Assembly: GCA_964500525.1 (NCBI GenBank)
Contig: CAZCOE010000063.1
Location: forward strand, 1 to 43,533
DNA: 43,533 bases
Direction: 5' to 3'
DNA from: RGIG7378 sp964500525
Lineage (GTDB): Bacteria; Bacillota; Clostridia; RGIG7378
In this document: piece by piece, positions 16,772-24,224 of the stretch
Layout of the letters: each line of letters begins with the position of its first letter
Position numbering within the stretch: position 1 is the stretch's first letter
Notes under the pieces: generated by a model
Databases searched by the model: none
What the model was told of the DNA's origin: nothing
Seen by the model: only the letters and a program-made list of their open reading frames with translations
Program-made: the position numbers and the translations under genes

Positions 16772-16800
16772 ATAAAAATTACCGTATCTGTGAATGTCAA
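16772..16800 (-). promoter_or_regulatory. Sigma-A promoter of the NUDIX-sigma-polA operon
   Basis: TTGACA, a 17-base spacer and TTTTAT lie on the minus strand. The predicted transcription start falls near 16765, within or just before the ribosome binding site, so the leader would be almost absent. Confidence 0.6.
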
Positions 16801-16854
16801 TTGTACCATTGCCCCGCATATTATACAAGAGAAACACCATTGACGGGAGAAGTC

Positions 16855-17142
16855 ATGCCCATAGATACCGCCATACTTAAAATGAAGCTTAACGCTGCCC
16901 TGGACACCCTCAGAAAGGAGTCCAAGGAGAGCCTGCAGAAGCGCATCAGCAGGATGAATGTGGATGAGATCCGGAAAAATCTGAAGGATTTTGATGCTGC
17001 AAAAATCAAGGCCATGGTGCCTGATGCCAATGCCCTGAAGGCAAAGATCTCCGACGCTGACCTTAAGAAGCTGCAGGAAGCCGCCGGTACGGAATACAAG
17101 GATTTGTACGACCAAGCAGTAAAACTGTTCAGGGAGATATAA
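16855..17142 (+). CDS. Small helical protein of unknown function
   Basis: A 95-residue, Lys/Asp/Ala-rich protein that should be almost wholly helical. It has repeated patterns such as DFDAAKIKAMVPDA and ALKAKISDADLKKL. No signal peptide or membrane segment. I recognise no family. The ATG has GGGAGAAG just upstream; an earlier TTG is not supported. It is divergent from the NUDIX gene and three bases before the Gly-rich gene, so the two are probably translated together and may act together. Confidence 0.7.
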   Translation: MPIDTAILKMKLNAALDTLRKESKESLQKRISRMNVDEIRKNLKDFDAAKIKAMVPDANALKAKISDADLKKLQEAAGTEYKDLYDQAVKLFREI

Positions 17143-17145
17143 ATC

Positions 17146-18012
17146 ATGGCTGTCTATGCCTCCAGGAGGGCAGGATATCCCCCCAGGCCCGGGAATTACA
17201 GGGTCTATAATAACGTGGATTGCAAAAGGCCTGCCTCCCAGGCACGGGGCACAGACTCCGGAGAGAAACAAGCAGCGATGAAGGATGCCGGGGTGCAGGG
17301 ATGTCCCACGGTGCAGGAAAGTTCCACGGTGCAGGAGTGTCCCACAGTGCAGGAGTGTTCGGAAACATATGTCCATGAGAGCCGGTGTCCCGGTGCTGAG
17401 CAGGACCGGTCCCAATCCTCGCAGGAGCCGGAGTCCCAGCAGGAGGCATGCCGGCCGGAGTCCCAGCAGGATGCTGCCGGTACCGGTATGCCGGACCTGT
17501 CTGCTTTGATTTCCTCCCTGGGCGGCGCAGAAGGAATATCCGCCACCATAAACAGCCTCCTGTCAGGAGGCTGCGAGAGCCCTGACACAAATGCCTCCGC
17601 CCACAGCCCAGGCCCCGCTCCCCAATCAGACAGCAGTCCTGAAGGCATAGACCTATCCTCCCTGCTTTCAGGGCTGGGAGGTGCAAATGCATTGGGAGGC
17701 CTGGGAAACCTGGCAGGCCTGGGGAATCCGGGAGGCCTGGGCAATACAGGCGCTCTGGGTGCCCTGGGAGGCCTGGGCAATACAGGGGGCATTTTGTCAG
17801 GGCTGCTGGGCAAATCCGGCAGCAGCTGCAACTCCTCCTGCAGCCGCCTGTGTACACTGACCAGCGCCCTGTGCCCCTTCCTCAGTCCTGGCAGGCGGGG
17901 CAGGGCGGACAAAATGCTGAAAATAATGCAATTGCTGGCTGCATCAGAACAGCCTGTCTTTGACGATGACAGGCTGCCTTTGATAATGATATTTGTATAC
18001 TTGTTTTTCTAG
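17146..18012 (+). CDS. Low-complexity Gly/Ser/Cys protein with conserved-looking C-terminal helix
   Basis: The 288-residue protein has a Tyr/Pro/Arg-rich N-terminus and three six-residue repeats of the form [CS][PS]TVQE near residues 53-72. A Gln/Ser/Glu-rich section follows, then a glycine-rich run of GLGN-type repeats, and a C-terminal segment ALCPFLSPGRRGRADKMLK. From memory, clostridial proteins of similar make-up end in an ALKPFLSPKRR-DK-like helix, which suggests this end is real; I cannot name the family. A hairpin (17950-17976) falls inside the coding region near the end. It follows the helical 95-residue protein at once. A structural, possibly spore-related role is only a guess. Confidence 0.65.
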   Translation: MAVYASRRAGYPPRPGNYRVYNNVDCKRPASQARGTDSGEKQAAMKDAGVQGCPTVQESSTVQECPTVQECSETYVHESRCPGAEQDRSQSSQEPESQQEACRPESQQDAAGTGMPDLSALISSLGGAEGISATINSLLSGGCESPDTNASAHSPGPAPQSDSSPEGIDLSSLLSGLGGANALGGLGNLAGLGNPGGLGNTGALGALGGLGNTGGILSGLLGKSGSSCNSSCSRLCTLTSALCPFLSPGRRGRADKMLKIMQLLAASEQPVFDDDRLPLIMIFVYLFF

Positions 18013-18023
18013 AGAAAATGGTG

Positions 18024-18959
18024 TCAATCTGTCCAGTTCCACTGACCTCCGGCCAGTTCAAAGCCTCTGAGAGCATCCTCCATACACCCTCCGGTCATAT
18101 TGTACAGAGAAATATATATGTCTGAATAGTCGTAGCTGAGGGTGGTCTCAGTGGTAACCATGTTGGAATACTCCTTGAATGGTTCATCGGAAGAGTTGAC
18201 CAGGCCCAGCATTACAGCATAGCTCACGTGGTTGGTGTAATACTGGTCGCTCTCATCCTCCACAATCTGTTTCATCTGGTTCACGCCCTCCCGGCCCTCA
18301 AAGGAATACTTAACCTGTATGCCCTTTACGGTCATGTCCGGGTTCAGGTCGTAGGTCATGGTACAGTCGATAAGTCCTGTGACAGTGCTGCTGCCATCAT
18401 TCACGTAGGTCCATACAGCTCCTGTCCTGTGATAGATAAAGACCACATTCTGTATTCTGTCACACAGGGCCTCTACCTCCCTGTCGCTGTATACTCTATC
18501 GTCTACGAACACATCCAGATATGCCTCTGTAAGCCGGAACGTAATCCGGTTGCCATCCAGATTAATGTCCTCATAGTAGTTGGGATATTCCCCCTCGGCT
18601 GACTGTTCCTCATAGAAGTCGTTGGTCAGCTTCTCCAGTCGTGAAAACTCCCCAGACGCCGCCTCCGGAGTCTCAAATGTTAGGGTAACCTTGCCGGAGG
18701 AAATCTGGTTCTTAAGATTCACTCCAAACCTGATGGTGCCCTGAACTGTGCCGTAGGTTGGATTGTCCATGGTGAGGGTCCTGTCAAATCCCGTACCGGT
18801 GATAATCAGCACCGCTCCGGCGATTCCTGCCAAAACCACTGCAGCGCAAATACATAGGGAAATCGCCATAACCTTGTCCATGCGGAAACCCATTTCGGAC
18901 TTGGCCTTGCTCATCAGCTCCCTGCGCTGCTGCCTGGCATCCTTGAACTCATTAGTCAC
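18024..18959 (-). CDS. Membrane-anchored protein of unknown function
   Basis: A 311-residue protein with a charged N-terminus, one transmembrane helix at about 30-53 (AISLCICAAVVLAGIAGAVL) and an outer domain rich in Thr, Tyr and Asp. I do not recognise a family. The GTG start overlaps the phosphofructokinase-like gene by eight bases; an internal ATG at 18914 with GGGAG is an alternative. It is the last gene of the trmL-phosphofructokinase-like operon. Confidence 0.7.
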   Translation of the reverse strand: MTNEFKDARQQRRELMSKAKSEMGFRMDKVMAISLCICAAVVLAGIAGAVLIITGTGFDRTLTMDNPTYGTVQGTIRFGVNLKNQISSGKVTLTFETPEAASGEFSRLEKLTNDFYEEQSAEGEYPNYYEDINLDGNRITFRLTEAYLDVFVDDRVYSDREVEALCDRIQNVVFIYHRTGAVWTYVNDGSSTVTGLIDCTMTYDLNPDMTVKGIQVKYSFEGREGVNQMKQIVEDESDQYYTNHVSYAVMLGLVNSSDEPFKEYSNMVTTETTLSYDYSDIYISLYNMTGGCMEDALRGFELAGGQWNWTD

Positions 18960-19971
18960 CGAAGCATACCTTCATCTTTCGGGCAATCTCCACCAGAGTA
19001 TTGGTCTCCTCCACATATTTGAACTTGCCTACAACGTGCTCAAAGGCAACGGTATATACCTGTCTGCCGTCTACGCCTACCATGGTGCCAAAATCACCTC
19101 TGCGCACTGCCTCTACAGCAGCTGCTCCCTGTCTGGTGGCCAATATGCGGTCGTAGGCGTCGGGACGTCCGCCCTTCTGCAGCTTGCCCAATACGGTCAG
19201 GTCTGTGGGCACTCCTGTCAATTCGGTAATCTTGTTGGCCAGTATTTCTCCGGTGTTGGGCAGCGGTACCTCCTGTCCCTGTTCCATGGCTCCCTCTGCC
19301 ACCAAAATGATGGAGAAGTTCTTGCCGTGATTCTTACGGGTCAGTATTGCATGGGCAACCTTGTTTATGCTGTATTTAATCTCGGGGATCAATATAACAT
19401 CTGCGCCGCCGGCCATGCCTGCCTCAAGGGCCAATGTGCCTACTCTGTCGCCCATGACCTCAAGAACGGTTACATGGTGGTTGGACTCTGCATTAGTATG
19501 TAAATTGTCGATACATTCGGTGACGAAATCCACTGTGGACATAAATCCCAGGTTACGCCCGGTACAGCATATCTCGTCACAGCCGGACTTGGGTATGCAG
19601 ATAATGTTGATACCCTTGGCACTCAGTGTATTGCACATGCCGATGGTAGTGTCTCCTCCGATGGCAATAATGGCACCTACGTCAAACATCTGCATGTTCT
19701 TTTTAATCACTGTGACATATTCATCCAGACTGTCGGGGTTGTCGTACAGCTTGCACTTGGCGGAAGTGCCGATAACACTGCCTCCCTTGTCCAGCAAGCC
19801 CGATGCATCGTTGGGGTTAAACCGGACGAACTTGTTCTGCAGGATGCCGTCAAAGCCTCCCTTGTATCCCAGTACTTCAATGTCGTAGACCTCTGCTGTC
19901 TTAACCACAGCTCTGATGGCCGCATTCATACCCTGGCAGTCGGAACCGCCGATAATCAAACCAATTCTCAT
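18952..19971 (-). CDS. Phosphofructokinase-family protein with altered catalytic motifs
   Basis: The 339-residue protein is clearly of the phosphofructokinase fold: GGSDCQGMNAAIRAVV at the start, then AIGGDTT (105-109), the fructose-phosphate region LHTNAESNHHVTVLEVMG, GMAGGADVILIPE, and GGRPDAYDRILATRQGA. Yet the catalytic loop, normally PKTIDND, reads PKSGCDE (127-133), so the aspartate that acts as base is Cys131. Other ligand positions also differ: GTSR is GTSA (68-71), MGR is MGD (173-175), and QRGG is QKGG. The GGDG/GGDD position that separates ATP- from PPi-enzymes is GGDT. It may be a regulator, a kinase for another substrate, or inactive. The ATG has GGGAGG. It lies between trmL and a membrane protein. 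Confidence 0.9.
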   Translation of the reverse strand: MRIGLIIGGSDCQGMNAAIRAVVKTAEVYDIEVLGYKGGFDGILQNKFVRFNPNDASGLLDKGGSVIGTSAKCKLYDNPDSLDEYVTVIKKNMQMFDVGAIIAIGGDTTIGMCNTLSAKGINIICIPKSGCDEICCTGRNLGFMSTVDFVTECIDNLHTNAESNHHVTVLEVMGDRVGTLALEAGMAGGADVILIPEIKYSINKVAHAILTRKNHGKNFSIILVAEGAMEQGQEVPLPNTGEILANKITELTGVPTDLTVLGKLQKGGRPDAYDRILATRQGAAAVEAVRRGDFGTMVGVDGRQVYTVAFEHVVGKFKYVEETNTLVEIARKMKVCFGD

Positions 19972-19998
19972 GAGAACCTCCCGAAATAAAGTATATAT

Positions 19999-20496
19999 CT
20001 AATCGAAAATCCTGCGCTCAGGCACAAAGTTCTCATCCGGGAACCCGTGCTGCCTCAACGCCTCGTACAGTATAATAGCCACAGAATTTGACAGGTTAAG
20101 AGAACGGATTCCCTGCCGCATGGGTATGCGGATATCGTGATCCCTATGCTCCCTCAGGAGATCCTCCGGCAGTCCCGCATCCTCTCGTCCAAACAGGATA
20201 AAACACTTGTCCGGATAGGATACATCCGAGTAGAGCTTCTCTCCCTTGGTGGTGGCAAAGTAGAATTCGTAGTCAGGGTATTGGTCCATAAGCTCCTGAA
20301 CGCTGTCGTAATAGCGAATGTCTGCATACTCCCAATAGTCCAGGCCTGCCCGCTTGAGCTTCTTGTCATCCATATAGAATCCCAGAGGACGAACCATGTG
20401 AAGGCCGCAGCCCGTAACGGCACATGTCCTGACAATGTTGCCTGCATTGCCGGCAATCCTGGGCTCTACCAGAGCTATATTCAAATCAATTGCCAT
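19999..20496 (-). CDS. trmL: tRNA (cytidine(34)-2'-O)-methyltransferase, SpoU family
   Basis: TrmL methylates the ribose of the wobble base in certain leucine tRNAs using S-adenosylmethionine. The 165-residue protein has the trefoil-knot SPOUT motifs: RIAGNAGNIVRTCAVTG, FGREDAGLPE, and RSLNLSNSVAIILYEAL. It is a minimal, single-domain enzyme of usual length. It opens the operon with the phosphofructokinase-like gene, which starts 27 bases after its stop. Confidence 0.95.
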   Translation of the reverse strand: MAIDLNIALVEPRIAGNAGNIVRTCAVTGCGLHMVRPLGFYMDDKKLKRAGLDYWEYADIRYYDSVQELMDQYPDYEFYFATTKGEKLYSDVSYPDKCFILFGREDAGLPEDLLREHRDHDIRIPMRQGIRSLNLSNSVAIILYEALRQHGFPDENFVPERRIFD

Positions 20497-20555
20497 CCTG
20501 CCACCTGCTTGAATCTGTAACTACCTATTTGACATTATACAACAAGTCCGGTCGC

Positions 20556-20589
20556 AAATAAAAGGGTGAAGAAATGACTTCCTCACCCT
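20556..20589 (-). terminator. Terminator of the spoIIA-spoVA operon
   Basis: AGGGTGA (20563-20569) pairs with TCACCCT (20583-20589); the minus strand continues TTTATTTG. It lies just after spoVAE. Confidence 0.8.
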
Positions 20590-20611
20590 GAAATGCAATC
20601 AAATACAATCC

Positions 20612-20977
20612 TCAATGTTTGCCCTTGGGACTTGCCACCAGACCTACCAGCAGTCCAAAGAATACCGCTGCGGCAATGCCTCCCGCCGATGCCATCAGGC
20701 CTCCTGTGAACGCCCCCAGCAATCCATGTTCCGCCACTGCTTCGCTGACCCCTGTATACAGGGTATGGCCAAAGCCGCACAGGGGGACAGTGGCGCCTGC
20801 TCCGGCAAATTCCGCAAAGGGCCTGTACAGCCCTATAAATGACAGAACCACACCGGCCACCACAAAGGTCACCATTATTCTGGATGCTGTCATCTTTGTA
20901 AGATCAATCAAGAGCTGGCCTATGGCGCACAGAAGTCCACCTATGACAAAGGCCCAAATATATTGCATAAAGTCCAT
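20612..20977 (-). CDS. spoVAE: Stage V sporulation protein AE
   Basis: SpoVAE is part of the inner-spore-membrane channel that moves Ca-dipicolinate into the forespore and out at germination. The 121-residue protein is highly hydrophobic with about four membrane helices and shows FAGAGATVPLCGFGHTLYTG, a segment shared with SpoVAC. The ATG shares one base with the spoVAD stop (TAATG), so the genes are translationally coupled. It is the last gene of the operon. Confidence 0.92.
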   Translation of the reverse strand: MDFMQYIWAFVIGGLLCAIGQLLIDLTKMTASRIMVTFVVAGVVLSFIGLYRPFAEFAGAGATVPLCGFGHTLYTGVSEAVAEHGLLGAFTGGLMASAGGIAAAVFFGLLVGLVASPKGKH

Positions 20978-21990
20978 TATGCCTTTCTCCTTTCAATGCT
21001 TACTGCGTGTGCGATTACGGGAATAGGCTGCTTTTCATTGAGCAGAGCCGGACTATGCAGGGCTCCCGTTCCCACAAACAGCACCTTGTCCAGCTTCCCC
21101 TGCTCCATCTCGTCCAGAATAATGGTGTTGAGAACTAAGGCACTGCAGCCGCAGCCACTGGTTCCGGATGTGTTTTTTGTCTCCTCCTGGGGGTACACCA
21201 TGGTGCCTGCATCCCGCAGCTGACCGGATATATCGTAGCCCAGTTCGGCTGTGAGCTGGCGGCACATTTCCATACCCAGGCTGCCCAGATCTCCGGTGAT
21301 AATCATGTCATAGTAGTTGGGCTTCCTGCCTGTATCCCTCAGGTGGGTTGCAATGGTTGTGGCAGCAGCAGGGGCCATTGCTCCTCCCATATTGTTGGAG
21401 TCCGTTACTCCGGGGTCTCTGACGCAGCCGGGAGTAACCGATGTAATCACAGTTTTGCCCTTGTCCAGGCTCAATATATTTCCACCGGCTCCCGTTACTG
21501 TGCTCTGGGCGGACTTGGGCTTCTGCCCTCCCAACTCCAGGGGAAACCTGAATTGTTTCTCTGCACTGCAATAGTGGCTGGAGGTCATGCATACCACATT
21601 GTCCACTGCGCCCCCATCCATAATCATAGCTCCCAGGCCCATGGACTCAGCCATGGTGGAACAGGCTCCATAGAGGCCGAATGTGGGGATGTTCCGGTCC
21701 CTGGTGGCCAGAGCTGTGGACATACACTGGTTAAGCAAATCCCCTGAGAAAATCATGTCTATATCGCTGTTGGCAAAATTGCCCTTTTTCAACAGGAAAT
21801 CCAGCACATCTCCCAGCATTGTTCCCTCTGCCATCTCCCAACTCTTCCGGCCGCACTTTTCGTCAGGGTATATTCTGTCGAACCTGCCGGCCAATGGGCC
21901 CTTCCCCTCTATGGGGCCTGACACAGCCGCCCGGACGTTAATGCCCACTCTGCCGCTGAGCACAAAGGTGTTCTCTCCTGCTTTCTGCAT
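20977..21990 (-). CDS. spoVAD: Stage V sporulation protein AD
   Basis: SpoVAD has a thiolase-like fold and binds dipicolinic acid for uptake by the forespore. The 337-residue protein begins MQKAGENTFVLSGRV, preceded by AGGAGGAAAT. Upstream in-frame sequence reads as Arg/His-rich junk because it is the spoVAC gene in another frame, so the later start is right. It carries the motifs AACSTMAES-like (GACSTMAESMGLGA) and SSHYCSAEKQFRFP. It lies eight bases after spoVAC. Confidence 0.95.
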   Translation of the reverse strand: MQKAGENTFVLSGRVGINVRAAVSGPIEGKGPLAGRFDRIYPDEKCGRKSWEMAEGTMLGDVLDFLLKKGNFANSDIDMIFSGDLLNQCMSTALATRDRNIPTFGLYGACSTMAESMGLGAMIMDGGAVDNVVCMTSSHYCSAEKQFRFPLELGGQKPKSAQSTVTGAGGNILSLDKGKTVITSVTPGCVRDPGVTDSNNMGGAMAPAAATTIATHLRDTGRKPNYYDMIITGDLGSLGMEMCRQLTAELGYDISGQLRDAGTMVYPQEETKNTSGTSGCGCSALVLNTIILDEMEQGKLDKVLFVGTGALHSPALLNEKQPIPVIAHAVSIERRKA

Positions 21991-21998
21991 ATTTCCTC

Positions 21999-22448
21999 CT
22001 AAATAATCCCCGCAATGTATGTGATAATGCCTGCTACAATAGAAGCGGAAATGCCATATACCAGCACCGGGCCTGCCACGATAAACATCCTGACTCCCAG
22101 CCCTGTCACCATGCCCTCGGATTTGTATTCCATGGCAGGAGATGTGATGGAATTGGCAAATCCCGTTATGGGCAGCAGACTGCCGGCACCGGCCCATCTG
22201 CCCAGATTGTCGTACCAGCCAAATCCGGTGGCTATGGCGGACATCAGTATCAGCAAAATGGATGTGGTGGCGCCTGCCTGTTTCTTACTAAGCCCAGCAG
22301 CCAAACCGCAATCCGTAATAATCTGACCAATAATACAAATGATACCTCCAACCAAAAAAGCCTTAAGCATATTGACCCATATATCACTTTTCTCAACAGC
22401 ATCATCAGCCCTCTTCTTGTAATTCTCCTTTGGAATATTCAGTTCCAT
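21999..22448 (-). CDS. spoVAC: Stage V sporulation protein AC
   Basis: SpoVAC is a membrane protein of the dipicolinate channel and may act as a mechanosensitive channel in germination. The 149-residue protein starts MELNIPKENYKKR, has about four membrane helices and the segment RWAGAGSLLPITGFANSI. The ATG has GGGAGG upstream; an in-frame TTG further up lies inside the preceding small gene. One base separates its ATG from the stop of that gene. Confidence 0.94.
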   Translation of the reverse strand: MELNIPKENYKKRADDAVEKSDIWVNMLKAFLVGGIICIIGQIITDCGLAAGLSKKQAGATTSILLILMSAIATGFGWYDNLGRWAGAGSLLPITGFANSITSPAMEYKSEGMVTGLGVRMFIVAGPVLVYGISASIVAGIITYIAGII

Positions 22449-22449
22449 A

Positions 22450-22617
22450 CTATCCTCCCAATGTGCCAAAAATATTGGAATAAACCAGGGTTGCTCCGCT
22501 CAGATTGATGCCGGTCTGGGTCCAAAACAAATAAGCCCATAGAACCCCAAGGGTCAGGCTTATTGTCACTAGCTCCACAATGAGCATAATTCTTAATTTG
22601 TTAAAGTGCTGTATCAC
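22450..22617 (-). CDS. Small membrane protein between sigF and spoVAC
   Basis: A 55-residue frame starts at GTG (22615-22617) with GGGAG five bases upstream and ends one base before the spoVAC ATG, a coupling pattern that supports expression. The product starts MIQHFNKLRIMLIVELV and has one membrane helix (about residues 10-32), then a short outer tail ending in FGTLGG. I recognise no family; it is too short for SpoVAB. Place and spacing suggest a small partner of the SpoVA channel, an inference from context. Confidence 0.6.
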   Translation of the reverse strand: MIQHFNKLRIMLIVELVTISLTLGVLWAYLFWTQTGINLSGATLVYSNIFGTLGG

Positions 22618-22674
22618 GGATTCTCCCTGTGCTTTTATGGGAGTATGGTTGCCGGATTACAGTAAATTATTCAC

Positions 22675-23394
22675 TCATCCGCACATTTTTTCTCTGAGAA
22701 TGCCTATTACACGGCGCTCCATTCTGGAAACCTGGACCTGGGATACACCAAGAATCGCCGCAATATTCACCTGAGTCATATCTCTGAAGTATCGAAGTGT
22801 AACCAGCTTCTTCTCCATGGGAGTCAGTGAATCCAGAGCTCTGGACAGATCTATGCGGCTGATCAGGTCCTCCTCTTCGGTGCCGGTAGAAATCCTCTCT
22901 ATAAGTTCGTTTCCGTCATCATCCGGGCCTGTGTTTTCCAGGGATTCCGGAGCGCAGCCTGCCTCCAGTGCCACACACGCCTCCTCGGGAGTTACACCTA
23001 ACAGGGCCGCCAATTTCTCAACTGCAGGATCCTCTCCTGTCTGGGCCATTATCTCTTCTCTGGCCTTGCGCAGCTTAATATACAGTTCTTTCAGGGGGCG
23101 GCTGACCTTGATCATGCCGTCATCCCGCATGTAGCGCTTTATTTCACCCATGATCATGGGAACAGCATAGGTGGAAAAGCACACTCCGTAGTTAGGGTCA
23201 AATCGGTCCACAGCCTTTATGAGGCCCATAGAACCTATCTGGAACAGGTCCTCGTACTCCCATCCCTTTCCCATGTACCTGTGAACCACGCTGCCCACCA
23301 GTCCCATGTTGTCCTCAATTACTCTGGCTCTGGCACTTCTGTCTCCCTGTGCTGCCAACATGAGATCTGCAGTATTATCCTTTTTCTGTGACAT
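22675..23394 (-). CDS. sigF: RNA polymerase sigma-F factor (forespore)
   Basis: Sigma-F is the first forespore-specific sigma factor and is held inactive by SpoIIAB. The 239-residue protein has region 2 (YEDLFQIGSMGLIKAVDRFD, FSTYAVPMIMGEIKRYMRDD), region 3 (ISRPL-like VSRPLKELYIKL) and region 4 (DMTQVNIAAILGVSQVQVSRME). The start MSQKKDN has GGAGGGTAGG upstream. I call it sigma-F rather than the related sigma-G because spoIIAA and spoIIAB lie directly upstream. Confidence 0.95.
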   Translation of the reverse strand: MSQKKDNTADLMLAAQGDRSARARVIEDNMGLVGSVVHRYMGKGWEYEDLFQIGSMGLIKAVDRFDPNYGVCFSTYAVPMIMGEIKRYMRDDGMIKVSRPLKELYIKLRKAREEIMAQTGEDPAVEKLAALLGVTPEEACVALEAGCAPESLENTGPDDDGNELIERISTGTEEEDLISRIDLSRALDSLTPMEKKLVTLRYFRDMTQVNIAAILGVSQVQVSRMERRVIGILREKMCG

Positions 23395-23425
23395 CCTACC
23401 CTCCAATCAGGTCAACAGACCGATT

Positions 23426-23863
23426 TTATGTACCGATGCCCAGATGTTTAGTCATTACAATGGAGGTGCCGGAGTCCACAGAGGATCGCACGTCCAATCC
23501 GTCCATAAAGGACTGCATTACTGTGAATCCCATGCCTGTCCGCTCCTCGCTGCCGGACCCGGAGAACATGGGCTCCATAGCTCTGGTGAGATTGGGTATA
23601 CCACAGCCCTTGTCCCATACCTTCAGTGTCAGCTGGTTTCCATCCAGAATTGCCTTGATGTAGATTTTCCCCTTGTTGTCCTGGGGATAGGCGTGGAGAA
23701 TAACGTTGGTAACTGCCTCGGACAGGGCCACCTTAACCTCTTCGATCTCTCCCACAGTTACTCCCCGGATGTTCATCAAAAAGCCGGAGATCATCACTCT
23801 GCTGACGCTTTCGTTAATGGATATTGCAGGAAGTTCAGCATAAAGCCTGTTTGTTTCAGCCAT
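23426..23863 (-). CDS. spoIIAB: Anti-sigma-F factor / serine kinase SpoIIAB
   Basis: SpoIIAB binds sigma-F and phosphorylates SpoIIAA, the switch that starts forespore gene expression. The 145-residue protein is a GHKL-type ATPase with the N-box SEAVTNVILHAYP, the G1 box WDKGCGIPN and the G2 box TGMGFTVMQSFMD. It overlaps spoIIAA by eight bases and lies 31 bases before sigF. Confidence 0.95.
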   Translation of the reverse strand: MAETNRLYAELPAISINESVSRVMISGFLMNIRGVTVGEIEEVKVALSEAVTNVILHAYPQDNKGKIYIKAILDGNQLTLKVWDKGCGIPNLTRAMEPMFSGSGSEERTGMGFTVMQSFMDGLDVRSSVDSGTSIVMTKHLGIGT

Positions 23864-24224
23864 TGATTCGTACCTGTTCCCTTTCCTTTTTCAAATACTC
23901 CCGGGCCTGCTCCGCCGTATCAAACAGAGGAACCTGCTTGTCCAGAGAGACCATGGATATCAATTTGCGGATCTCCGGCGCAGCTCCTGCAATAGCCAGG
24001 GAAACGCCTCTGTCTGCTGCCAATCTGCTGCGGGCCAACAGCAGTCCCATGCCGGAGCTGTCCATAAAGCTGACACCTGACATGTCCAGAATCATGGCCT
24101 TGGTGGAGGACATTCTCAATATGCCGTCCAATTCCTCCCTTATTTCCTCGCAGGCGTGGTGGTCCAATTCTCCTGTCAATCCGGCCAGGACCATACATCT
24201 GCTGCGTTCAATTTCCAACTTCAT
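23856..24224 (-). CDS. spoIIAA: Anti-sigma-F factor antagonist SpoIIAA
   Basis: Unphosphorylated SpoIIAA releases sigma-F from SpoIIAB. The 122-residue protein is a single STAS domain with the phosphorylation loop FMDSSGMGLLLA holding the conserved serine. I start it at MKLEIERSRCMVL, preceded by GGGAAAA about ten bases upstream; earlier in-frame sequence belongs to the upstream vWA gene. It overlaps that gene by 17 bases. Confidence 0.95.
   Translation of the reverse strand: MKLEIERSRCMVLAGLTGELDHHACEEIREELDGILRMSSTKAMILDMSGVSFMDSSGMGLLLARSRLAADRGVSLAIAGAAPEIRKLISMVSLDKQVPLFDTAEQAREYLKKEREQVRING

Noticed and set aside
22620..22680. Possible sigma-G promoter before the small membrane ORF and spoVAC (TGAATA and CATACT)
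   Set aside because: The spacer is 20 bases, longer than the 17-18 expected, so the match is not convincing.
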